Shown here in pieces: positions 7,960 through 15,088 of a stretch of DNA of 64,000 nt (positions within the stretch are counted from its first letter, which is position 1; every line of letters begins with the position of its first letter). The stretch spans positions 434,001 through 498,000 of the forward strand of contig NZ_JAAVTX010000001.1 in the NCBI RefSeq assembly GCF_012163145.1, written 5' to 3'. The translations under genes were made by a program, and so were the position numbers. The DNA is from Falsiroseomonas frigidaquae (GTDB lineage Bacteria; Pseudomonadota; Alphaproteobacteria; Acetobacterales; Acetobacteraceae). The notes below the pieces were generated by a model. The model was not told the DNA's origin. It made no database searches and was given only the letters and a program-made list of their open reading frames with translations.

Positions 7960-7977
7960 AGAGCAGGCGAAAGTGCG

Positions 7978-8176
7978 GTGTTACCTGTGTTACCGCGTTA
8001 CCTTGCTGAAAAGGCTTGCGATTTCGGTAACACCGGGTTCGACGTCGGTGTTACCGGTGTTACCTCCCTCGTGACCTGGCGCCGAAAAGGTAACACCGGT
8101 AACACCTGCGTTGGCCGCGTGTGTTACCAAATACATGTGAAAAATCAGCGCGGTAACGCGGTAACACCGGTAACAC
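7978..8176. repeat. nested palindromic array of 12 GTTACC/GGTAAC motifs, candidate replication origin
   Basis: GTTACC stands at 7980, 7989, 7997, 8050, 8059 and 8123; its complement GGTAAC stands at 8026, 8089, 8098, 8152, 8160 and 8169. Most copies extend to the 9-mer GGTGTTACC/GGTAACACC. The arrangement is symmetric about 8077: arm 7978-8002 is the reverse complement of 8152-8176 with one mismatch in 25, 8026-8033 of 8121-8128, and 8047-8064 of 8089-8106 without mismatch over 18 bases. Gaps are matched on both sides (23 and 12-14 bases). Small open frames crossing it on both strands show no protein-like features beyond the repeat. Its place right behind the helicase gene fits an iteron-type origin or a multi-site regulator array. 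Confidence 0.75.
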
Positions 8177-8230
8177 GTCGTTTTTCGCTATAGCGGGCGG
8201 ATGCGGCCCGAAGGCCAATCGCTCTGCACA

Positions 8231-8269
8231 ATAAATAGGCTTCACGGCTCTGCGAACCGTGATATTTAT
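8231..8269. other. AT-flanked hairpin beside the motif array
   Basis: ATAAATA at 8231-8237 and TATTTAT at 8263-8269 are inverted repeats enclosing a second stem, TCACGG 8242-8247 with CCGTGA 8257-8262. In this GC-rich genome such an A/T pair is rare. It lies about 55 bases after the array, so it could be the unwinding element of the putative origin, or simply a transcript hairpin. Confidence 0.4.
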
Positions 8270-8351
8270 GCTGTGGCGATGGGCGGGGGCCTGCCGCTGG
8301 GAGCTCGATTGCAGCACGAGTCCGATCTCAGCGTGCGCGTTAGCGCTGCTG

Positions 8352-8367
8352 GATCACATGGCAGGTT
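8352..8367 (+). promoter_or_regulatory. 16-bp element GATCACATGGCAGGTT, copy 1
   Basis: GATCACATGGCAGGTT occurs here and again at 11901-11916, each time in a leader region upstream of a rightward phage unit (156 bases before the gene at 8508; 196 bases before the recombinase). The similarity continues loosely (GCGGTAGC versus GGCGTAGC). Each copy is followed by a GC hairpin (here 8402-8430). A shared promoter, activator or antitermination site is the natural reading. Confidence 0.45.
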
Positions 8368-8401
8368 TTGCGGTAGCTTCCTCAATATCCTGGGGAAAGA
8401 C

Positions 8402-8434
8402 GCGCCCGAGCCCGTAAGGGCCGCGGGCGCTTTG
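8402..8434 (+). terminator. possible intrinsic terminator/attenuator
   Basis: GCGCCCG (8402-8408) pairs with CGGGCGC (8424-8430) and is followed by TTTG. The T-run is short, so this is a weak terminator at best; its place between the 16-bp element and the gene at 8508 suggests an attenuator. Confidence 0.35.
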
Positions 8435-8507
8435 CCGTTCTGGCCTTCCCCGCCGCGTTTCGGCGCCCCCGGCAGCGCCCCGCCCATCATCACAAGGTCC
8501 AGGACCA

Positions 8508-9092
8508 ATGAAGCTGAGTCGCATCTCGGCGGGCACAGCCATGCCCGCGCCAATCTATGACGCCGAGGTGGTGCAGCTGCGGCTCGAGGATGCCGGCGCC
8601 ACACTTCTGGCCCTCCCCTCCCGCGGATGCCTTCCGGCTGGCTATCGCAGCAACTGGCCCCGCGTCGTCACCGATGCCGCGGAGGCCCATGGCTATGGCG
8701 AGGCCGGTATCCGCCCGCCGGTACCCACCGCGCGCCGCGTGACCCAGATGGACGAGGCTTTCGGCTGGCTGAAGCTGCTGGAGCCGGACCGGATCAACCA
8801 TCGACGCATCCTGCTGCTGCGCGCCCTGACCAGCCCCATCACTGGCCGGCACCGTCACACCTGGCGGGCGATCGGGACGATGTTCGGCTGGGACTACCGG
8901 GCGGTGCAGCGCTGGCACGCCGAGGGCATCAGCTGGATCGTCATGGCCCTCTACGCCCAGCAGTGCGGCGGCGCTGAATGGGCGCTGACCTGGCGGGCCG
9001 AGCGGGACGGGCCGGACAGCCTGGCCCGGCCGCGGGACGCCGAGCAGAGCGACGAGCTGGGCAAGGGGATGCGGACCACCAGGTGGGGGTAG
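8508..9092 (+). CDS. DUF6362-like phage protein
   Basis: The 194-residue protein resembles the DUF6362 phage proteins found before packaging genes in alphaproteobacterial prophages. It has a conserved middle, ARRVTQMDEAFGWLKLLEPD, RRILLLRALTSPITGRHRHT, and a helix-turn-helix-like WRAIGTMFGWDYRAVQRWHA. This suggests DNA binding, perhaps as a late regulator or terminase-associated protein. The start at 8508 is preceded by AGGA; an internal ATG at 8541 is an alternative. The C-terminal 45 residues are polar and variable. After its stop the phage gene order is broken by the oppositely oriented cargo pair. Confidence 0.7.
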   Translation: MKLSRISAGTAMPAPIYDAEVVQLRLEDAGATLLALPSRGCLPAGYRSNWPRVVTDAAEAHGYGEAGIRPPVPTARRVTQMDEAFGWLKLLEPDRINHRRILLLRALTSPITGRHRHTWRAIGTMFGWDYRAVQRWHAEGISWIVMALYAQQCGGAEWALTWRAERDGPDSLARPRDAEQSDELGKGMRTTRWG

Positions 9093-9206
9093 GACTTGGG
9101 ATTGCAGGCAGCCGTCAGCGGTCGCAGCCTGTATCTTCGGTGGTAGGGCGGGCGCGCACAGCCGGTTTTTTTACGCGTTAGCAATCAACAGAAAATTCGC
9201 GTAGAT

Positions 9207-10667
9207 TTATGGGGACCTTGAGGCATCATCCTCACTCGCTTGCTCTTCCGACGCCGGCGATGAAGATGGTGCGATGGAGGGCGAGGTTCCGGATAAAGAT
9301 TGCTTATTCATATGAGCGCCAGTCTCTGAAGCGATCGTCGGCGGTCCAGCCGACGAGTTAATGGGCTCGGCAGCGATAAAGTAAACGGCAAGAAGTAAGG
9401 CCAAAGCCATGGTGATCCCGAATGCTGCCGTAATAGCAAATGCGCGCTCCGCTCGCTTGACTGGCCTAGCCACCATCCTTTGGTACTCTTCGTCTCCTAA
9501 GAACCTGTAAAGTCGATCCCGCCATTCGGCCCTAAGCCCCCGCTGGATAGAGATGAAATGCCATCCACTCGCAATGACGGAGAGTACATAGATCGCAAGA
9601 ACGAAGCCAATCAGGACTGCCGCGGGGCCCACTAGTGTCACATTTGTCGGCAGCGTGACCCGTGCAATAATTAGACCTAAGTTGCCGAAGACAGCGGCCA
9701 CAACTGCGGCGCCGAGCGATCGCGTCGTCTCAGAGAGCTTCGCAGCGTCGTCGGAAACTGCCTTCCTCAGATCGCTTAACGCTCGGAGTGTTTCTTTGCT
9801 TTGCTGATTAATGCCGAAACTGTACGCAATACGTGCACCTTCCAGCGCAGAACTGAGCATTCCCGCGAGTTCGGGTACGCCGCCATCGCGCGAAGAGGTT
9901 CTCGCCACTTCGGCGGCCAGAAGTCCGTGCCTGTTTTCGAACTCGCGCTCGTTCTCGTACACCCAGTAAGCTGCAGCCTGGAGCGCCGCAAAAGCCTCCG
10001 AGGCCACCGGCGAATGTGCTGGTCTGAACCGCGTGGGTGGCGGACCTCGGAAGAGGAGCTTTCCGTCAGGCTCGACCTCCTGAGCGAGCGCAGCCGCGAG
10101 CCTGGTCGTCGCCTGTTCGCGCCATGGCGCCAATGCCTGCGCAGAAACGTCTACACCCGCCGACCGTAGCAGCCACCGCCCGATGTCAGCCCCTGGCCCC
10201 CCGGGTCCCAAGATGCGCACGACCCGCGCCGGGTTTGGAGGATCTAGCTCACGCGAAAAGTCGAGATCGGTACTTCCCCAAGGAGCATAGCGGACCGTAA
10301 CGGTGTCAACCTGCTGATCCAATCCCTGCACCCAAACCACTCTGGAGATGGAATCCCTGCGCAACAGGGATTCCAAGCCTGATCTTGTGATGACGGCATC
10401 GACGCCCGGCGGTACATCTGGACTGCGCGCCGTGATCCGAACCCCGGATAGATTCTCGAAAAGGAGTTCGCGCGGGAATAATCCGCCCTCGTCTTCGAGT
10501 ACGATATTCGACCAGCCCGCGCCTTCTAATTCCTCGAAGACGCTATAGGCTTCATCGCCGTTGAGCTGGTTAACGGCCAGCACGTCGCCGTTCTCCGTAA
10601 CCGTTACCCGACCTTCGGCAATCAAGCCGTTAAGCCTGTCGGCCAATTCTTTCTGGAAGCGTGCCAT
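9207..10667 (-). CDS. multi-domain membrane protein of unknown function (cargo pair, gene 2)
   Basis: I do not recognise a family for this 486-residue protein. Residues 1-300 are soluble, with an alpha/beta N-terminus (ENGDVLAVNQLNGDEAYSVF, LLRRDSISRVVWVQGLDQQV). Three hydrophobic segments follow: about 318-338 (LGAAVVAAVFGNLGLIIARV), 346-370 (VGPAAVLIGFVLAIYVLSVI) and 410-433 (ITAAFGITMALALLLAVYF). The C-terminal 50 residues are Ser/Pro/Glu-rich and disordered. The layout, a cytosolic sensor domain followed by a small bundle of membrane helices, is that of many abortive-infection effectors (inference). I chose ATG 10667; a TTG two codons earlier is possible. It overlaps the upstream gene by 38 bases, and codon use is less GC-biased than in the phage backbone. 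Confidence 0.75.
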   Translation of the reverse strand: MARFQKELADRLNGLIAEGRVTVTENGDVLAVNQLNGDEAYSVFEELEGAGWSNIVLEDEGGLFPRELLFENLSGVRITARSPDVPPGVDAVITRSGLESLLRRDSISRVVWVQGLDQQVDTVTVRYAPWGSTDLDFSRELDPPNPARVVRILGPGGPGADIGRWLLRSAGVDVSAQALAPWREQATTRLAAALAQEVEPDGKLLFRGPPPTRFRPAHSPVASEAFAALQAAAYWVYENEREFENRHGLLAAEVARTSSRDGGVPELAGMLSSALEGARIAYSFGINQQSKETLRALSDLRKAVSDDAAKLSETTRSLGAAVVAAVFGNLGLIIARVTLPTNVTLVGPAAVLIGFVLAIYVLSVIASGWHFISIQRGLRAEWRDRLYRFLGDEEYQRMVARPVKRAERAFAITAAFGITMALALLLAVYFIAAEPINSSAGPPTIASETGAHMNKQSLSGTSPSIAPSSSPASEEQASEDDASRSP

Positions 10668-11682
10668 CTTCAATCAACCTAGAGGTGCGAATAGTAAAAA
10701 CGATCCCGGCTTCCGTCTGCTCTCGATGCACGGAATTGCCGAGTTCCTCTGCCGGAAACTCTAAACTAACCTGTTCAGCGGTGCGGACCAGACGACGAGG
10801 CTGTACCTGCAGGCTCCGCGCGTCGGGCTTGAACTCGATGTCGTGCAATCGCTGACGCCGAAGCTCGCTGCGGGTTGCCTTCTCGATCTCCTGTCGCGTA
10901 CCTTCGTCCTCTGGCCGATCGGCAGCATGCATGATGGCATCGACAACGTCATCGTTCGTCACCGTGTCCCGACCGCGCAGGGCAGTCTTGGCGCGGGCTA
11001 CCGCGCCACCGACGTCGCCACGAGGTAGATGATCCCTAACCTTCTGCACGGCCCGGCGTAGCGCCTCGCTCAGCCCGCTGGAGAGCTCGCCGTTCGAACG
11101 CGACCTGGCGACCCCCAGATACCGTTCAAAATAATCAGTCAAATCGGGCGCCTGCTTCATGCGGTCCGACGCCGACACAGCTTGATCCGCTACATTATCG
11201 GTGACGCGCACTAAACAAAATTTCTGAATAGCGCGCCGATCTTTGACAAACGCCTGAACGATGGCGCGAAGCACATTTCTGCCCTCAGCGTGCGCTAGCT
11301 CCACCGCTTCGCGATAATCGTATTTGATTAGGGCATAAAAAACGTCGGCGCCGTCGCACCTCAGTTCGAAGACAAAGAACGCCCCACCCACGCTTTGAGG
11401 GACATGCATTTCCCAAAAACGATGTGCTAATCTCTGGCCTCCCGCTTCAAAGCTTGTGTTGCCCAGAACTATGTCCTCTAGGATGCTCTTAACGGCTGAG
11501 CCCTGAATGAAATTGTGTACCCCGTCGCGGGCTTCATCCATTATGCGTGCACGGAAAAATCCTTCCTGCTGGACTTCAATTTCTTGCTGTTCAACGAATC
11601 CATCCTCTTCTCGCCCAACGACGTGAATTATCATGCGTACTACTCGCAGAGTGCTGACTTCTTCGTCTTTAAAAAACGCCAT
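10630..11682 (-). CDS. 37-kDa nucleoid-associated protein (NdpA/YejK-like), cargo pair gene 1
   Basis: The 350-residue product has the length and pattern of the NA37/YejK family: an N-terminal strand-rich part (LRVVRMIIHVVGREEDGF), then FFRARIMDEARDGVHNFIQG, FELRCDGADVFYALIKYDYRE with the typical FALIKYD box, and a helical C-terminus (DYFERYLGVARSRSNGELSS, RRAVQKVRDHLPRGDVG). YejK binds the nucleoid; mobile-element homologues are often found in defence-type clusters. The ribosome-binding site GGAGGGG lies about 10 bases before ATG 11682. It is transcribed against the phage late genes, overlaps the membrane-protein gene by 38 bases and uses A/T-richer codons, all signs of a separately acquired two-gene module. 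Confidence 0.8.
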   Translation of the reverse strand: MAFFKDEEVSTLRVVRMIIHVVGREEDGFVEQQEIEVQQEGFFRARIMDEARDGVHNFIQGSAVKSILEDIVLGNTSFEAGGQRLAHRFWEMHVPQSVGGAFFVFELRCDGADVFYALIKYDYREAVELAHAEGRNVLRAIVQAFVKDRRAIQKFCLVRVTDNVADQAVSASDRMKQAPDLTDYFERYLGVARSRSNGELSSGLSEALRRAVQKVRDHLPRGDVGGAVARAKTALRGRDTVTNDDVVDAIMHAADRPEDEGTRQEIEKATRSELRRQRLHDIEFKPDARSLQVQPRRLVRTAEQVSLEFPAEELGNSVHREQTEAGIVFTIRTSRLIEDGTLPERIGRQA

Positions 11683-11900
11683 ACCGTGCCGCCCCTCCGT
11701 GATAAGGTCGCATTCGCCCTGGTCGCGATGTCAGAGACTGGTTCGTCACATCGGTGCCATAGTCCCTCGCGCCGATGGCCTCCGGATCCGGACCTCGAGC
11801 CCTGTCGTTCTCGAGATGGATCAAAGCAGGGACATAGCAGGCTAGTAAATCCCAATCGTTCCCATTCGCTGCGCGCGCCGGCGGCGGCGGAAATTCTCTT

Positions 11901-11916
11901 GATCACATGGCAGGTT
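11901..11916 (+). promoter_or_regulatory. 16-bp element GATCACATGGCAGGTT, copy 2
   Basis: This is an exact copy of the element at 8352-8367. It precedes the recombinase by 196 bases and a terminator-like hairpin by 75 bases. Because the two copies flank the DUF6362-like gene plus the cargo pair, the repeat may mark a duplicated leader sequence or the two ends of an insertion. Confidence 0.45.
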
Positions 11917-11990
11917 CTGGCGTAGCCGTGGCGGCACGATGCCAGGAGAGGGAGCGGCGCTCCCCTAGGCCCCCTCCTCACAGCGCGAGA

Positions 11991-12028
11991 AGCCCTCGGA
12001 CCCACCGGTTCGAGGGCTTTTCCTTTTC
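11991..12028 (+). terminator. rho-independent terminator-like hairpin
   Basis: AGCCCTCG (11991-11998) pairs with CGAGGGCT (12011-12018) across a 12-base loop and is followed by TTTTCCTTTT. It is a good intrinsic terminator on the plus strand, placed between the 16-bp element and the recombinase start, as if it had to be read through. Confidence 0.6.
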
Positions 12029-12112
12029 CAGCGCCGGTGATCCGGCCTTTTCAAACCGTCAAACGACCGTATGGGTCTGTAAAGGCCCGCCACCCCGCAC
12101 CCCTGCTGGAAC

Positions 12113-12829
12113 ATGGCCCGCAAGCCCTTCAAGAAGGCCGCTGGCGCCGCAGCGGGCTTGCGGGGGTTCATCGCCTATTACCGCGTCAGCACCGACAAGC
12201 AGGGCGCCTCCGGCCTTGGCCTGGAAGCCCAGCAGGAAGCGGTGGAGCGTCATGTCCGGGCCGCCGGCGGCCGGATACTCGACGTGTTCCGGGAGATCGA
12301 GTCCGGCAAGAAGAACGACCGGCCGCAGATCGCCGCCGCCATCGTCGCCTGCCGCGCGCGCCGCGCCACGCTGATCATCGCCAAGCTCGACCGTCTGGCC
12401 CGCAACGTCGCCTTCGTCAGCAACCTGATGGAGAGCGGCATCGAATTCGTGGCCTGCGACAACCCTCACGCCAACCGGCTGACCATCCACATCCTGGCCG
12501 CCGTCGCCGAGCATGAGCGCGAGATGATCTCCGCCCGAACCCGGGCGGCGCTTCAGGCGGCGAGAGCGCGCGGCGTGCGGCTCGGCAGCCCGCGCCTCGT
12601 CGCCGGCGATGCCGAGCAGGCGCGGCGCGCCAATGCCGTGCGGCAGGATCTTGCGGCCGAGCATGCCGCGCGGGTGCTGCCGATGATTCGAGCCGCGCAA
12701 GCGGCGGGCTGCACCAGCCTGCCGCAGATCGCTGCGGCGCTGATGGCGCGCGGCGTGAAAACCGCTGCGGGCGCCGAGGTCTGGCACCCGACCCAGGTGC
12801 AACGCATTCTCGACAGGAACACCAGCTGA
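12113..12829 (+). CDS. serine recombinase (resolvase/invertase family)
   Basis: The 238-residue protein is a small serine recombinase. The catalytic domain starts at GFIAYYRVSTDKQ with R24 and S26, the nucleophile. It continues with LGLEAQQEAVERHVR, the LIIAKLDRLARNVAF box with active-site arginines and IHILAAVAEHEREMISARTR. The C-terminal HTH is ARVLPMIRAAQAAGCTSLPQ followed by IAAALMARGVKTAAG. The prophage thus has a second recombinase besides the tyrosine integrase. Its partner site is unknown; resolution of replication dimers or DNA inversion are possible roles. It is coupled to the next gene by TGATG. Confidence 0.92.
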   Translation: MARKPFKKAAGAAAGLRGFIAYYRVSTDKQGASGLGLEAQQEAVERHVRAAGGRILDVFREIESGKKNDRPQIAAAIVACRARRATLIIAKLDRLARNVAFVSNLMESGIEFVACDNPHANRLTIHILAAVAEHEREMISARTRAALQAARARGVRLGSPRLVAGDAEQARRANAVRQDLAAEHAARVLPMIRAAQAAGCTSLPQIAAALMARGVKTAAGAEVWHPTQVQRILDRNTS

Positions 12830-13176
12830 TGGCCCGCACCACCAAGCCCGCATCCCGCAGCAAGGTGACCGCGGCCGCGCCGACGGTGACGCGGCCGCAG
12901 ATCCTCGACCGCAAGGTCATCGCCGACGCCGGCACCTATGCGGTGAACAAGGCGGAGATCGATCGGCTCACCGCGGAGAACGAGGCGCTGAAGGTCACGC
13001 TGCTGCAGGCCATGGGCCCGCATGAGAGCGTCATCACCGGCAATCGCGTGCTGACGCGCAGCACCCATGCCGGCACGCCGGCGACCGAGAACGTGGTCAT
13101 CACCAAGGCGATGATCGGCCAAATCATCCCCGGCAAGAAAGGCCGCAAAGGATATACCACGCTGACGGTGCAGTGA
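12829..13176 (+). CDS. hypothetical phage protein
   Basis: The 115-residue basic protein has a short predicted coiled coil (NKAEIDRLTAENEALKVTLL) in the middle and a C-terminal KAMIGQIIPGKKGRKGYTTL that looks like an exposed basic tail. No family is recognised. Its ATG shares a base with the recombinase stop, so the two are co-translated. The phage gene order breaks after its stop, where the ParA gene is inserted in the opposite orientation. Confidence 0.65.
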   Translation: MARTTKPASRSKVTAAAPTVTRPQILDRKVIADAGTYAVNKAEIDRLTAENEALKVTLLQAMGPHESVITGNRVLTRSTHAGTPATENVVITKAMIGQIIPGKKGRKGYTTLTVQ

Positions 13177-13191
13177 AGTTATTGCGAAACG

Positions 13192-14208
13192 TCAAAGTTT
13201 GGCGACTAGCCGCCTGATCGCCCTCAGAGAGTCGAGCCGGTAGTCCTCCTTTACTTGAACACGATGTCCCCCGATGTCCTGCTTTCCAGCCTTCAGCTGC
13301 GAGAACGGGACACCCCGAGCGAAGGCAACTACGCCGGAAGTCTGGAAATCCCTCACTTCAACAGTCCCATCCTTTGTGGAATTGAAGGTAAATAAGTGTG
13401 GGTGAGTCAGCAACAGCGCCCTAATATCGTCGTCTACAGAGTTCAAAACCGCCGCGTAAGCTGAGGCAGACCCCATGTACTGGGTGATCCTGTTCTTCGC
13501 GATCAAATGAACCTTGGGAAGGGTTCGTTTCGCCACCTCGAGCTTTGCGCTGAACGCATAGGTCGTATAGATCGGGTCAGGCAACTTAAGCCCGTAAAGA
13601 AGAGAGAGGGCATTCTGCACTGCCCGGCGGGAAGAGTCGTCAGCCATGACCGGCAGGATCAATCTGTCTGAGGCAGCTAGGGCTATCTGGGTGTAAACTG
13701 AAAAACTCGGATTGCAGTCGAAAAAAATCACATCGTGGCCGACCGCCAATCGCAATAGATCTGATATCCAATCAATTACGGCGATCCAGGTGTTCGTACC
13801 AGGGATCTGGTTATTTGCCAGGGTGTTGATTGCATTAGCTTGCAATTCGAGTAGAGGATCCCCGCAGATCAATTCGATATTGGTAGGGATCGCAGGGTTG
13901 TAGCGGGATGGGCGCGAGACAAAATCCGCCAGCTGAATAGTTGGCGGCATGGTGTAGGGGGAAGGAAGGCGAAGCTGAAAATAGCCGCCGATGCTAGCGC
14001 GCGGCATCGCGCCCTGACGCTCAAGCAGCTTATTGCTGCCGCCGTTCTGAAGTCCGCCTAAAAAGAGCTCCGAGAGGTTTGCTTGTGGACAAACATCCAC
14101 AACCAATATTTTCTTGCTCGGGTTTTCAAGGCTGTACTCGCAGATCGCTTGGAACGCCAAGCTAGTTTTTCCCGTACCGCCCTTGTTGTTCCAGAATGCG
14201 TACTTCAT
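13192..14208 (-). CDS. orphan ParA/MinD-type ATPase
   Basis: The 338-residue protein begins MKYAFWNNKGGTGKTSLAFQ, a deviant Walker A of ParA proteins (KGGTGKT), followed by the A' motif ILVVDVCPQANLSE and the Walker B-like HDVIFFDCNPSFSVY with LILPVMADDSSRRAV. No ParB or centromere-binding partner lies next to it; the neighbours are phage genes on the other strand. AGGAG stands about 8 bases before ATG 14208. Codon use is clearly richer in A/T than in the late genes, so it is recent cargo. ParA homologues move or position DNA or protein cargo; maintenance, regulation or defence are open options. Confidence 0.85.
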   Translation of the reverse strand: MKYAFWNNKGGTGKTSLAFQAICEYSLENPSKKILVVDVCPQANLSELFLGGLQNGGSNKLLERQGAMPRASIGGYFQLRLPSPYTMPPTIQLADFVSRPSRYNPAIPTNIELICGDPLLELQANAINTLANNQIPGTNTWIAVIDWISDLLRLAVGHDVIFFDCNPSFSVYTQIALAASDRLILPVMADDSSRRAVQNALSLLYGLKLPDPIYTTYAFSAKLEVAKRTLPKVHLIAKNRITQYMGSASAYAAVLNSVDDDIRALLLTHPHLFTFNSTKDGTVEVRDFQTSGVVAFARGVPFSQLKAGKQDIGGHRVQVKEDYRLDSLRAIRRLVAKL

Positions 14209-14307
14209 GGCCGGACTCCTGTGTCTGAAATGGACTCTTACACGTCCGTGTTCGACTTTGCAACGTCCAGATAGGACTCATCACTGTCCGCCTTCGCCGA
14301 CTTCCGC
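14209..14307. promoter_or_regulatory. ParA upstream region with repeated GGACTC
   Basis: GGACTC occurs at 14213, 14231 and 14273, two of them followed after 6-7 bases by GTCC, and ACGTCC occurs at 14241 and 14262. ParA genes are often autoregulated through repeats before the start codon, and centromere-like sites sit there too. The repeats are short, so this is tentative. The region is also the junction where phage sequence resumes. Confidence 0.35.
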
Positions 14308-14901
14308 ATGCTGACGCGCCGCCTCGATGACCTAGCGCGCAACCAGGTGCCCTTTGCCACGGCGCGCGCGCTGACCGACATGGCGCAGGCCGCCGCCGTG
14401 GCAAACCGCCGCGCGCTGCCGAGCGTCTTCGACAGACCCACGCCCTTCACCCGCAACAGCATCGCGGTCACGCCGGCCCGGAAGAACAGCCTGGTCGCGA
14501 GGGTCTTCGTGAAGGACCGCCAGGCCGAGTACCTGCAGTTGCAGGAGACGGGCGGTACGCGAAAGCCCGAGCCGTCGAAGCAGGGCGGCACCGGCAAGGG
14601 CCAGGCGCTGATCATGCCGAAGGCGATCGCGCGGAATGCGTTCGGCAACATCCCGCGCCGCGGCCTCGCCGCGCTGCAGCGCCGCAAGGATGTCTTCGTC
14701 GGCAAGACGCCGGCCGGCGCCGGCGGCTTCTTTCGGCGCCTGGCCAGCGGCGCGCTGCAGCCGCTCGCGCTGTTCATCGGACAGGCCCGCTACAAGCCGC
14801 GCTTCGGCTTCCGAGATCGCGCCATCAAGGTGGCCCAGGCCACCATGACACCGGCCTTTCGGCAGGCGCTCGAGAAGGCGATCGCCACGGCACGACGCTG
14901 A
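14308..14901 (+). CDS. phage virion-associated hypothetical protein, 5' end possibly lost
   Basis: The 197-residue product has LDDLARNQVPFATARALTDM near its start, FVKDRQAEYLQLQETGGTRK in the middle and GFRDRAIKVAQATMTPAFRQ at the end. This is the style of minor head or tail proteins that precede terminase genes in such phages, but I cannot name the family. ATG 14308 has no ribosome-binding site. The frame stays open upstream for more than 80 bases (ending SAFADFR before the ATG), so the original start may have been removed when the ParA cassette entered. It is followed by a 187-bp gap with a long hairpin. Confidence 0.6.
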   Translation: MLTRRLDDLARNQVPFATARALTDMAQAAAVANRRALPSVFDRPTPFTRNSIAVTPARKNSLVARVFVKDRQAEYLQLQETGGTRKPEPSKQGGTGKGQALIMPKAIARNAFGNIPRRGLAALQRRKDVFVGKTPAGAGGFFRRLASGALQPLALFIGQARYKPRFGFRDRAIKVAQATMTPAFRQALEKAIATARR

Positions 14902-14982
14902 ACTCGCGCCGCTCCCGCGCTCCACGACGCTCGCCCCCTGACGGCGGTGCAAGGTCCGTGAGGCGAGGTGACGCGGCGCGGC

Positions 14983-15029
14983 GGGGCAGGAAGGCCACCA
15001 CCCCCCCCGGTCTGGGTCCTTCCTGCCCC
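14983..15029. other. 12-bp inverted repeat upstream of terminase genes
   Basis: GGGGCAGGAAGG (14983-14994) is perfectly complementary to CCTTCCTGCCCC (15018-15029), with a 23-base loop. There is no T-run, so it is a weak terminator candidate. Its position right before the small terminase gene also fits a cos/pac recognition site. Confidence 0.35.
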
Positions 15030-15088
15030 CCACCCCCCGCACGGGATGCTTCGCACCCCGGCTCTCGCCCAGCTATGGGTAAAAAAAG

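Larger units (their letters stand above)
11683..12112. other. intergenic region between cargo pair and recombinase
   Basis: This 430-bp stretch has no convincing gene; short frames on both strands lack protein-like composition. It should hold the promoter of the leftward cargo pair at its left end. At its right end it holds the second copy of the 16-bp element (11901), a small hairpin GGGAGC-GGC-GCTCCC near 11950-11964 and the terminator-like hairpin at 11991. Confidence 0.6.

Noticed and set aside
7978-8176. CRISPR array
   Set aside because: Units are 6-9 bp in both orientations without uniform spacers.
7978-8193. 71-residue plus-strand reading frame through the GTTACC array (and an 85-residue one on the minus strand)
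   Set aside because: Both frames are readings of the repeats themselves, share VLPVLPRY because the DNA is palindromic, and lack a ribosome-binding site or protein-like composition.
8359-8373. sigma-54 promoter (TGGCA...TTGC) at the first 16-bp element
   Set aside because: The spacing between GG and GC is 8 instead of 10 bases, and the second copy lacks the GC element.
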